Assembly: GCA_038496675.1 (NCBI GenBank)
Contig: CM076658.1
Location: 5,499,570 to 5,563,569, forward strand
Direction: 5' to 3'
Length of the DNA: 64,000 bases
Origin: Rachycentron canadum
Taxonomy: Eukaryota; Chordata; Actinopteri; Carangiformes; Rachycentridae
Under the pieces are notes generated by a model, which saw only the letters and a program-made list of their open reading frames with translations, was not told where the DNA came from and searched no databases. Positions 12,801 through 23,300 of this stretch are shown piece by piece (the first letter of the stretch is position 1; every line of letters begins with the position of its first letter). Position numbers and translations under genes: made by a program.

Positions 12801-15779
12801 ATGGGCAGTTTAGTCAATTAATCGATTAGTTGATCAGTCGATCAACAGAAAAATGTAATAATCAGCATCTATTTTGATAATTGATAGTGATAATCATTTC
12901 AATCAATCTTAGACCAAAATGCCATCATTTGCTTGTTTCAGCTTCTCAAATGTGAGGTTTTTTTGTTAGCCACATATGATCAATCTGAATCTTTTTGAGA
13001 AGAATTTGGACTGTTGGTTGAATAAAACAAGGAAACTGGATGCGGCTACTTTGACTGTATGAAATTCTTACATTTTACAAACAAAACAATTATTCAAGAT
13101 AATAATCTGCAGATTAAAGCCCGAATTAGAATAGATGTGTTAAATAGCTTTTAAATTACCTATGGCAGTAGATAAATAGGAGAAGTCCTTTCCCTCATAC
13201 TATAACTTGTTCAGAGGTCCTTGAATGATGAATAGAAACACCCCAAAACAGAAGACTTTAGTTGTACTAAATAGATCGCACAATCAATGGGAGTGTAACC
13301 ATGCAAGTTTAAAGCAGGGAATTGTGAAAAAAAGTGTTTTTTTTTTCGTTCAGCAAAACTATCCAGTCTTGAAACAAGTCAATTAATCACAAGGTATAGA
13401 TAAACAGTTTTAGTAACTGATTGTAGTTGTTTCTAGCAAAAACACCAGAATTTCTCTTTTCATATCAATAATTTTCTGTTAAAAACAACTAATAAAAGTA
13501 CAAATTGAATCATTAAATTTTTAAGCTATCAGTCAGTCAGTCAGTCTGTCAGTTAATGTAATCTACAGCTCTTTTTTGTGATTATTTGCCCTTTTTCTTA
13601 TTACCTGAACATTTAATAGAAGACCCTACTCGGTTCGTCAAATTGTATTATTGCAGCATCCTGTGATAATAATGCTGCAGAGGTGATTGTACTTTCTGTG
13701 ATGCACATATGTGTGGATTTGTATTTATGAACACAAACACAGCACAGGATTTGTATTTACACAAAAATAATTCACATGCACAAAAAGTCACACCTAGAGC
13801 AGCCCTGAAGGGCAGCTGCTGCAAGCAGGAATTACAGGCTTTACAACCACACAGTTGAATGGGAGGATCAGCTTTGTCTGACACATTCTGCCGTATCAGC
13901 GCATATGTATGTCATACCCTAAGCACATTATTAGTACTCTGCGACTCTGTGATCTTAAGACTCTAGCCTCTCTTGGATGGCAACTACCTTGTTGTTGATC
14001 ATCCACAGTTTCTGCCCTCAGGTTGCAGGAATTCTCAGAGGAAAGCCCAGCGTTTTCCCTACTGACAGGTTTGAGCAGAACCAGTATGTGCGTGTGAGAC
14101 AACAATTTAGGTTTGCTGCAGCCCCTGGATGTTACATAGGTTATTTAAACAAGGTCACACCATGGCTTAACACAATTTGTGAGAGTTGAATGAGCTACCC
14201 TTATTCAATATATGACTCAGAGGGAGACATAGCTGCAAGCTGGGGAATAACTTTGCAGGTCTGTTATGGAATCTACAGCTGGACTATTTTACCTCATACA
14301 GTCACTCACTCACTGAGAGCAGCAAATACGATGTGGGAACTTGTGTTTAAATTAGAAAAACAAAACACCAATTACATCTGATTGGTTCTGAATCAAAATC
14401 ACAAGATACGTTATGTCATTTCTGGGCAAGACTTTGCTTGTGGTTGTCAATTCAGCCCAGTTACTGGGATGTTTGTTACTGTTTTTGTCACCTGACAGTT
14501 CTGTCTGGATCGTAACTATGATGCGTCAGTCAGATGATGTGGAGGAACTGGTTTGGGGAAAGCCGTCTGTCTCAGTAGCTAAAGTCAGGAGGGCTTCTTT
14601 AAGTTTCCTTGCCATCACTTAAAGGCACTTAACAAAATATTCAGTTGTGTTGTGAATTTGAACCCTCTTGACATCTTCAAAGTCCTTCAGGTGTTGCTCA
14701 TCAACATTTTTTGCCCCTTAAATGGGTCCAACTCTTTTGCACAGACTGATGTTGATTTAAAAAAGTCAAAACGGTATCAACTGTTTTTTTTTCTGCCAAC
14801 ATTTTGTATGATGAGGTCCATTAGTACAAATGTAAAGCTTCCCTCAATGTGCATGAATTTGAAATCTGCACACCTGCATGCACACTAAGACCACGGCCAA
14901 ATCATTTAATTGACTAATTGACAGAAAACTGTCTTCTTGTAGCTTATTAATCTTACAGGTAAGTTAATAGGCAAAAATGACAAATATTTGCTTTTTCCAG
15001 CTTCAGGCACATTTCCAACCCATAAATTACTGAATATGTGTGTCTGTACATTTTGTTGGTCTATTCATTTGAGGAAATATCTAATGATAGTATCAGCAGT
15101 TCAACTGCTACTTTGGTTACCTTATAAAAGAGTTGATTGGTTTATCAAAAACTGACAGACACAGACAGACCAGAAATCAATTTATATCACAGGTATCCTA
15201 AATTTCTGTGGACCTATCTTAATACTATTCTGTGAAGAAACACCTTGAATTTCCAGGGTAAAGGGGGATATCACATTATTGTGTAACATCTTAATGTATG
15301 TGGACAAGGCTCTTTTAAGTGCGGGATCACATCATGTCAACTTCTTATTGATATATCAAGAGGATCAACGTGTCGTGTATTATTTAAGACTTGGGAGCGA
15401 TAGCAGAAGGGTTGGGATCAAAACAAGAGTTCAAAAACCACAACGTTAAGATAGGACACAGTGTCCCAGATTAGAGCAACTCACCTTTTTTATCCATTAA
15501 CCACATAAACAGCAGCCAGGGGACGAACCCCACTGGGCCCCACAGCACCAGAACTGCGATGTCGGACTTGGTGAAGCCGTAAGCGTGAACGGCCGAGTTC
15601 TGGATGGGACCCCAGAAGTTCCACACCATCCCCTGCATTAACGCCAGCAGGGAAAACAGGGTCAGAACCAGCCATCTTCTGCCATACACTCTGCTGTTTA
15701 CTGGCTGACTGTTGGCGTCCGTATGAGAAGGGACGAGAAGAGGCTCCCGCTCGGCCTCGGTGCTCGAACCGGCACCCAT
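752..15779 (-). CDS. slc49a4: slc49a4 (dirc2), lysosomal MFS transporter, coding exons 1-4 (3' part off the left edge)
   Basis: Coding exons on the minus strand are 15779-15485, 11637-11544, 1915-1644 and 881-752. Their junction phases (1, 2, 1, 2) agree, giving 263 codons plus 2 bases; the human protein is about 478 aa, so roughly half is missing to the left. The start ATG at 15779 is the only in-frame ATG upstream of the first membrane helix. The N-terminus holds an acidic dileucine signal (EREPLL, residues 12-17), the known lysosomal sorting signal of DIRC2, followed by YGRRWLVL and TM1. Exon 3 encodes the family block LIHGGQFLNGLAGP and a TTWF motif; exon 4 encodes a membrane helix ending near YFPSRPP. 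The family is an SLC49 major-facilitator transporter of the lysosomal membrane, reported as proton-coupled and linked to pyridoxine export; substrate here is by orthology. It is divergent with hspbap1, as in human. No further exon was seen in 1-751. Confidence 0.93.
1644..1915 (-). CDS. slc49a4: slc49a4 coding exon 3
   Basis: 272 bases from ttgcag|G to GCAG|gtagta. It encodes HGGQFLNGLAGPTIMSAGP, STTWFAPDQRATATAVAS, a glycine-rich helix and VGPLVVPAPN, a nearly residue-for-residue match to the SLC49A4 central region. The short loop after VPAPN is the variable part. Confidence 0.94.
2251..2830. repeat. possible diverged dispersed repeat
   Basis: The stretch from 'ttaatctttatttaatt' through 'agattaaaatctttttcaagagagcc' and an A-rich core resembles a diverged interspersed repeat seen in fish introns. 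The boundaries and family are uncertain. Confidence 0.35.
5342..5719. mobile_element. non-autonomous hAT-like element (MITE)
   Basis: The left end reads GGGGCTGAATGATAT and the right end ATTTGTTCAGCCC, so the termini form an imperfect inverted repeat (GGGCTGAA / TTCAGCCC). The interior is AT-rich, with 'catattgtgatttgga' near the right end, typical of the abundant 'gggctgggcgatatgg' fish MITEs. No transposase frame is present. Confidence 0.65.
10256..10450. repeat. dispersed teleost repeat ('gacctttgaccttgaccaccaaaatc' type)
   Basis: The sequence runs from 'gtgacctttgaccttgacc' through 'gtccaagtgaacatttgtgcc' and 'gagaacgggacagacagac' to 'aaaatgcctctgcc' and 'gaaggcataaa'. This order is familiar from many percomorph introns. 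It is diverged and has no coding capacity. Confidence 0.65.
11544..11637 (-). CDS. slc49a4: slc49a4 coding exon 2
   Basis: 94 bases, too short to stand out as an open frame. It is bounded by tcttccag| and |gtaaga and encodes GLRASLLLSAFFMLLGAALR then SIPLT, matching the human segment that follows DKRG. It joins exon 1 in phase 1 and exon 3 in phase 2 (split Trp codon before LIHGG). A (CA)n tract on the coding strand lies about 28 bases upstream of its acceptor. Confidence 0.92.
11666..11681. repeat. (TG)n run upstream of the slc49a4 exon 2 acceptor
   Basis: Short GTGTGTGTGTGTGTG tract. On the coding strand it is a CA tract about 28 bases before the acceptor of exon 2. Confidence 0.8.
12790..13160. 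mobile_element. hAT-like / 'AATCGATTAGTCGA' dispersed element relic
   Basis: 'gtcaattaatcgattagttg' followed by 'atcagtcgatcaacagaaaa' and then 'gcttctcaaatgtgaggt' is the order seen in a very common fish element. It is degenerate, with no transposase frame and fuzzy ends. Confidence 0.6.
15485..15779 (-). CDS. slc49a4: slc49a4 coding exon 1: dileucine sorting signal and TM1-TM2
   Basis: 98 codons plus one base. The exon encodes the cytosolic tail with EREPLL, the conserved YGRRWLVL, a first helix running to QGMVWNFWGP, and a second helix (IAVLVLWGPVGF) ending in MDKKG. The donor is AAAAAAG|gtgagt. The same reading frame stays open upstream to about 15962 but contains no ATG, so 15779 is taken as the start. 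The 5'UTR just upstream carries an A/GAAA-rich tract (about 15830-15866). Confidence 0.93.
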
Positions 15780-16187
15780 AGTCGCCTTTCTTCTTGTCGG
15801 TTCAGTTAAAATTTCGGTTAAAACGTAAACAAACAAAAAAAAATAAAAAAGAAAGAAAGAAAGAAATGTGTGGTAGCGGGGAAAACGGACGTCTTGCCGG
15901 GCTTCTGTCGGCCAAACAAAACAAAAACAGCCGTTAGCCCCTCTTCTGTCACTTAACGTCACTGCGCATGCCCAAACGGAAACAGGTTAGTAGGCGCGAA
16001 ACTGTCGCCGTGGGGCTGCCATTTTGGCTCGTCCGGAGCATTAGCTTGAGCGGAGCTGTTGCATAGACCGCAGAGCCAAAATGGGGCAGTTTCACAGCAA
16101 AGTACTCCAGATGTAAACAGAAACCGTACACTGTCATGTGAGTTTTGTTTACTTCCGTCTGTACCCCAACTACACGTGTATTGCAAG
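15780..16187. promoter_or_regulatory. bidirectional promoter and 5'UTRs of slc49a4 (-) and hspbap1 (+)
   Basis: The interval is more CpG-rich than its surroundings and lies between divergent start regions. No TATA box is obvious. A perfect 12-base inverted repeat, CCATTTTGGCTC (16019-16030) and GAGCCAAAATGG (16073-16084), sits in its centre and resembles YY1-type sites in both orientations. A good splice donor CAAG|gtgagt ends at 16187 and pairs with the acceptor at 17334, giving a plausible noncoding first exon of hspbap1. Transcription start sites are inferred, not seen. Confidence 0.6.
16081..16116 (+). other. short upstream ORF in the likely hspbap1 5' exon
   Basis: The ATG at 16081 opens an 11-codon frame (MGQFHSKVLQM) ending at TAA 16114-16116. 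It lies upstream of the inferred donor at 16187, so it would be in the mature leader of hspbap1 if transcription starts before 16081. Two more short ATG-stop pairs follow (around 16111 and 16135). Confidence 0.4.
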
Positions 16188-17337
16188 GTGAGTCTTGTTT
16201 TCACCCCTGTTTCCGCGAAGTCCGCAAACGTTAGCCTCCCTGGGACATCTTTTCACAAACAGAGGCTAGCTGAGAGCATCGTCTCATTATTTGAGGGAGG
16301 TTAACTCATTTTATTTGAGCTGTAAGATAAGTGAAGTTCCTCGGCTCAAAACAATGAAACCAAGTTGTCCCAGTCACGTAAGGATAGTTAGACACATTTA
16401 AACGTGTAATGACATTTAAGTGCTTTAGGTATTAGTTTGAGCAGTAGAGAAAAGTATGATTCAGTAAAATGAGGCACATGTTTCTTTTAAGAGGACATAG
16501 AGCAGTTCAAGTAGGTTTATCGATAACCTGCCAGCACCGTGGATGAATTATCTTCATCATGGATAAAGATTATTTGGTTACTTGCCCAGCCAGTGTAATT
16601 AAAAAAAAACTGCCTATTATAACTTCATAAGGCCTAACGTGACATCCTCGTGTTTCCTGTTTTGTTCAATCAAAAAAAAAATCAGTTCACATTTATTCAC
16701 CCGATACGCATTCCTGTGGTCTGGTCTCATGACTTTTGAATCATACATGACCAGGACCACCGATTGCATAATGAGGCCCAATGAAGTGGCAGGATGTGAA
16801 TGGGTTTTGTACGTGAATTCTGCTTAAAGAAATCATTTAGATGTTGAGACGCGTGGGGATATTTTTGTAATAAAACACGCTTTAAAAATCTATTCAATCT
16901 ATGTTGGTCACTTGAAGACTACTGGCACTTTTTCTGCACAGCTGATTTGGTTACATTCATCTCTTTGCTCTCAGACAGCCTGCTGTTAATGCAGGGAGTG
17001 ACATTTGAATGGGAGCAAATCTCCCCAGACCCCCTGAAGAGCAGGAGCTGTTGTACTGACAGATGCCCAGAGATTTTGGTGTTTTTAAGGCTGTTAGGGG
17101 AATGACGCAGCACAGGGGGAGGAACAAATTGCAGCAGAGACAACAGTGTCTTTCAGCATGCATAGACATTTTTGTACACTTTTGTACTACAGAAGATTGA
17201 CTAGCCACTAATATAATCTCTGTGAATAGAAATGATGATGATAATGCAACACCACAACCATTTAAATACCATTTATTTACCAAATAATCTCTATCTACAT
17301 ACTCTATCTGGTGTACTGCTGGTTTGTTCTACAGGCA

Positions 17338-20300
17338 ATGGCCACCAACTCCACCAAAGCCTTCAGCACAGAGGAGACCAAGAGGATTCTGCATCATCTG
17401 CAACAGCCAGCAGTCTTCATGAACATGACCTATGACTGGCCTGCTCTCCGCTGGACTGCAGAGCACCTGTCTGCCTGCCTTGGTGAAAAACAGATCCGGT
17501 TTAGACTCGGGAGAAAAGAGAGGATGAACAGTAAGCTGTACATAAAATTAATCTCAACAGATCTGGTCTGAAATCATTCCTGTGTAATTAATCACCTGGA
17601 TTGAACATACAAAACAAAACAAGACTGTGTGTCCCAAAAAAATTAAATTCTGACTACTTAACAAGCACTCTTAGTAGACTGATTTGGATTTTACTTGAAG
17701 TATGATAAATAGATATAAATATAAAACTAGAATGCAGTATATAATAAGAAAACAATTATATTTTATCAATAGAAAAAGAAAAATCACTCAGCACTGATGA
17801 TTTCACAGACTTTGGACTCATAGAATGTTATTTTCTCAGTACCACCGTGAATGAATTTATTGAATGAAGGTTATTGTGACCTCACAAAATATATTTTGGG
17901 CCATAACTTTCTTTTGCTAGTTATGACACAATTGAACTCAAATGTCTTATCGGATAAAAGTTATCTAGTATCTAGTTGCTGTTTTCCAGTGTTCTAATCT
18001 TGGAAGCTATAACTGAACCTGCAATGCGTTTTAAAGACAAATTTAGCATATGAATGTGAAAAACATGAAGAGTCAGCGGTTTTCTCTAATCAAACTATCC
18101 ACTCCGACATGTATCCAAACAGGCCTGGCAAAGCACATTCTTATATGTAATACAAGATTTAAAACTTTCAGCATAATTTGTAATTTATCAAGATGCACGG
18201 AGCCTCATATAGAAACTCTCTACCATCACCAATTTTCAATGGTCACATAATCTCTAGCCTCCAGTCTTGTGTAGTTCATCCTCTGACAAGTGATAATGTA
18301 CAGATTAGACTGTTCTTAGCAGGACCTGATGAAGAGGCTGTTTAATAATCTGGTTTAAAATGTCATGTAAGCAAAACATAAAGCAATGAGGGACTTTGCC
18401 TTCGAGCATCTGGTGTGCCCTCAGTGTGGCTCTAAAACAGCCACATTAATGACTCCTCCTGTGATAGATAACTTGGAGCGTGTCCTCTAATAAAAGTGAG
18501 CTAATTAGATTTCTAAATCATCTTTTCAGCTGTAACAGCTGACAGGCTGACAGGAGGGCATTCCTCATTATAAGTGCCATCACTCAACCATCAACATTCA
18601 TTGTTTACTGAAACAAAAACAAAAGTAAATCATTACAACAGTGATTTATTTTTCTCATAAAAGTGGCTAAAACCAAATTTCATGCCTCTGTGACGATGCA
18701 TAGTGCAGTGATTCTGGTATATGAATTGCATCTGTGTCAGCATAGATCACTTGTATTGTTTTACTGAAACTTTATCACGATTTTTCAGTAATTATTCTAT
18801 TTCTTGTACCCTTTCTTGCTATTTTCTCCCATTCTCATAGCACCCCTCTTTGAAACCCACTGTTCCTATGTGGAGGCCAAACTGGGGCACTTTCTCAGCT
18901 GGACCCAGGGTCAATCTGGGGCAGATGTTGGACCTTTTTCTGAATTTCCCTACTCAGAGTACTGGGCTTATGCTGACTACAAATACATCGCAATCCTGTT
19001 TCAAGATCAGGCTTCCATGTTTGAGGTAATCAGGTTCCTGCATACCTACATACATGTTAGCCTTTTAAGGCTAAAGTACACCTGTGGGACACTTTGTCCT
19101 TTGTGTGTTCTGGTATGTACCAGACTCCACACAACCATCATATATTATACAGCGTTTGAAAGCTCAAAGTCTCCTGTGTCTATCTGTAAAAAGCATTTTA
19201 TATCACTGCAACAGATGGCAACAGACATAGAATTGGTTCAGGCTTGTGGCTTTGCTCAAAAGGTGCTTCTACAGGCTTTATTTTCCCAAATTACAGGCAA
19301 AGCAAAAACCCAGCACTTTTTACCATGTTTGTGCTTCTGGATCTTTGGTTCAGTATCTCATACTCATTTTAAAAGCTTGAAGTACGTTTGAAGGTTTACA
19401 AGCTCAGTAATGCTTGAGTGGTATCTTGGACTTCTGAATAGCTCTGCAATAAGAATGTTTTAAAAAAAACACAGTTTTATGGTAGAAAAGGTGTTTGATC
19501 ATAGATCAGATCAGAGAGATTTAGGGCAAGTCAACTTCTTTCTAACCCTAACCCTACCAGTCACTGTATTGTATTTTAAGTCAGCATCCAACTACAGTGC
19601 AAGGGGAAGCTCATGAAACAAAGTTTGAGCCTGTGATGAAGAAAGTTTTGACAATTTAAGTAAAACCCTGGCTTTATGTAGTGTATTTTTTGTTAACATG
19701 GAGGTTCTTAAATATTCAAGATAAAATATATGGCCAAAAGTATGTGGACAGATATACAAGACACTAGAGTCTTGATGTTAACCTGGATGTGCTCCAACAT
19801 TCAGCCACAAGAGCATTGGTGAGATGGGCCACTTATGTTAGGTAAGGAGGTGTTGGTGTGTGCAGGCCAGTTAAGTTATTCCATGGAAAGCTGGGCAGAC
19901 CATTTACTTATTAAATTTGCTTTGTGTATTAGGGTATTGTGTTGACGTAGGAAAGGGCCTTTGTTGGAAGCACACTGTTGTTTAAAATAGCATTAAGATT
20001 TCCCTTGAAGGAACTATGAATCACCACAAATAAGCCCTGTTGGCTATACACATCAGCCCCATTGGCCCTCTTTCCTATAGAAAACAATCTTCTCCCCTTA
20101 AGTTAAACCTGGATCCATTATTACGTCCACTGAAGAGGTTATGTTTTCATGTTTTTATGTTTGTCCGCTTATGTTATCTACATTTTTAATTAGAGCTGAC
20201 TGCATGTAACAATGCAGTGAGATTGTTAAATGATAAAAGAAAAGCAGAACAGCAAATGTGCCATCATACTAATATTGAAATAGTTTATAGTATTGGGTAT

Positions 20301-23300
20301 TTTATTATATTTATATATATTTCTTATAGTATTAGAAGTAAAGGCTTGTGAAGTGGGAGCATATTTTACGTACACCAGTGACCACCCAGGTTCAGATAAG
20401 TTGCCAAATTAGTCTTTTCATTATATAAACACGTCGATGTACGTCAACATCATATTCGTTTGTGCAATTGTTTGCGTTCTCAGAGTGAACAAACACATCC
20501 TGGTGGAACTTGTCATGCATGACTAGTTTGTGATTTAAACAAAAGTAAATAATTACATGTAGTCTAAGCAGACAAAACCAAGAAATGTTATGAATACCAA
20601 ATATTATTTGAGATGATAATAAACACATTTAGAAGCTGTTTTCTTAATCCTTGATTTAAAAAATATTATTCACATGCTATTACCGTCTAATCGAGTAGCA
20701 GCGGTGTCAGCTTATCAACAAATTAAAAATTAAATGAAAAATAAAATTACCAAAATAGTGTCTCTTTTTTAATGTTCAATGTTGTTTTGACATTTTCAAT
20801 TAAAATGTGAAGCTTTTCACTAGGACGACTTTATTATTAGCTCCTATTCTTGTAAAGGCAAAAAAGTGCCATCCATCCTCGAGTCGCTGCCACATGTTCA
20901 TTTCATTTTATCTCTGATAAATTTTTATTGGGCATCCACCTGCAATTATTACCTGCTGACATTCATGCCTTTGAAACAGCAGGCGTGGGCTTTTTACAGG
21001 ATAAATGGTGCTGGGGAGAAGGCTGCCTGAAGGCTAGATTGACCAGTCTGTCATTTACAGCTGTCTGCATACATGGTAATGACTTCATTATTTGGGATAC
21101 TGCGTGATTGCTACACCTTTGTGCTCTGACAGGACATGATTGACAGGCCCGTTTTCCTTGAGAGATGACAAACGTTGTAGTTTGGTTTCTCTATACAGAG
21201 ACCTCCATTGGTCACCTATAATAGACCCTGTCACAGTAGCTGATGAGGGGGGGTACATCTGTAAGTTTATAGCCGTACTGTGACAGTTGTGAAAACCTGA
21301 GTCGTGTCTCCAAGCCATCAAAAACAGACTTGATTAAAAAATATGTTAATATTTTCATGTTTCTTTGTCATATGCTGGATTGATAATTGTCATGTTAAAT
21401 GTCATGTGTATATGTGTGTTGGTGTTGCAGGATGTAAAGTGGTCCGACTTTGGTTTTGAGGGTCGTAATGGGAGAGAGAGCACCTTATGGATTGGCACGG
21501 AGGGGGCCAACACACCCTGCCACCTGGACTCTTATGGCTGTAACCTGGTACTGCAGGTACAGGGACGGTAAGAGGGATCATAGCATGTGTTTGCTTCTTT
21601 TTAGGCACCAAAGTAACCAGATTATAAATCAGTGATCTGATTTCTGAAACATCACATAAATGTGAACACCTTTAAAGGTTTTGTGGAGTCCATGTCTCAG
21701 TGGGTCAGAACTGTTTTGGTGGCACGAGGGGGACAATACTCCTACTGTACGATACTAAGTGTTTGGTTTTAATATTGTGGCTGATCGGTGTCTACCCACT
21801 GAGAGGCATAAAATAAAAAATGACATTGCTCTTTCACACCTGTGATAATGGGTCTCTACACTTGATAGAGAGGAGTTGTAACTGAGCCAACAGTAAGGTT
21901 CAGGATTCCGTACTGCAGCTGCATTTCACCACTCCAGTGGTGATGTTTTTCTGCCTGTTAACTACCTAGCTCTTCCGTAACACGAAAGGTGCATGGTACT
22001 GTAACTGCTGACACAGAGTGCGGTCTGTCCTCTGCCCCCTGAAAGAAAGTTAATTTTCTGCAGAGCTCACCGGAGCAGTAGGGAAATGGAGACAGAGGAT
22101 GAGTCGCTATATGGGGCACTGTGAGTCAATAAACAAAAGAGGAAAGGTCTTTGTGTATCTTATCTCACTCCGCTGTTCTCCCAGAGAGCAACAGTTTTAT
22201 CTCCCTCCTTGTAATTGGGTCTCAGATTCTTTTATTTGGTATTGATCTCAAAGGGAATGGAATTCAGCTCAAGCAGTTCCTTTGACACCGCTGATCCATG
22301 AAAATACAACAGTGCTGATTGATTCCATGACATTTGTGACAATGGTGGGTCAGATGCACAGGAAACAATAAGGGTATAATGGTCATGTTTTTTAACATCA
22401 GAGGATATAATCTGAGTTAGAGGTTAAAGGAAACTGGATTCTTTTACCCTGATTAATTTGCAGTTGACAGTGTCAGCATTCATCATCTCGCTGGATGACA
22501 TTGTCGAAGGACGTTGTATCTGTTTGAGTCCATCACAGTTGAAAATGTTTACATAATTTGTAGTATTTACTACCCTCTGTCAGAGTGCAATAAACATTTT
22601 GTTTATAGTTTTGGAAAGCTGCATTGTTGGCTTACAACAAGGCCCTCAGCCTGAATTTATGGCTTACTGGGCCATTTACTGACACAACTCTGCCTGACCA
22701 AACAGTTGAATTCATTTTTAACAGCAGTCTTTGCCTGCTCTTTAGTCTGAAGTCATATCTAACTGTGTCATTCGTAGGAAACGCTGGCACCTCTTTCCTC
22801 CAGACGACACGTCTAAACTCTACCCAACCAGGATCCCTTACGAGGAATCCAGTGTCTTCAGCCAAGTGGATGTGCTCCATCCAGACCTGAGGAGGTTCCC
22901 TAAGTTTCAGAGCACCAGGGTCCACACCGTCACTCTGCAGCCAGGACAGGTCACAATTCTGAACAGAGCACCACAAAGATCACATTATTGGCTAAATTTG
23001 ATCAATTATACCTCAATTAGATTGCATGTTGAATGCCAGACAATGCATTTGAATTTAGATTTTTGATTTATCACTAGTGTCTTCTGCTGCCAGATAAGGC
23101 TGAATTTCTTGATTAAAAACTATTGACCACTTATTTGGTCATGGAAGTATGAACTCTGCTCTCTTTCAAGGTGTTACATTTAATTTCAGGTCTTATTGAG
23201 GATATTGTTTATACATTGGTGATTACATTCTCATCAAGGCAATATCTTGTTCTTAGATGAGAACATACATGTAAATAAGAACTTTTTCATGAAAAGGAAG

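Larger units (their letters stand above)
11638..15484 (-). other. slc49a4: slc49a4 intron 1 (3.8 kb)
   Basis: AT-rich, with no supportable exon on either strand. It carries a CA/TG run at 11666-11681, a hAT-like relic (12790-13160), a second weaker relic of similar type around 14895-15130, and a TCAG tetranucleotide run near 13530. Confidence 0.7.

Noticed and set aside
15780..15962. N-terminal extension of slc49a4 upstream of 15779
   Set aside because: The frame is open but contains no ATG (only a GTG), and the SLC49A4 N-terminus matches from MGAGSS with its dileucine signal.
16059..16187. N-terminal extension of hspbap1 encoded by the inferred 5' exon
   Set aside because: The frame joins in phase to the ATG exon but starts only at a TTG and has no ATG, so 17338 remains the first usable start.
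19541..19556. Telomere-like CTAACCCTAACCCT
   Set aside because: Only two units, not an interstitial telomere array.
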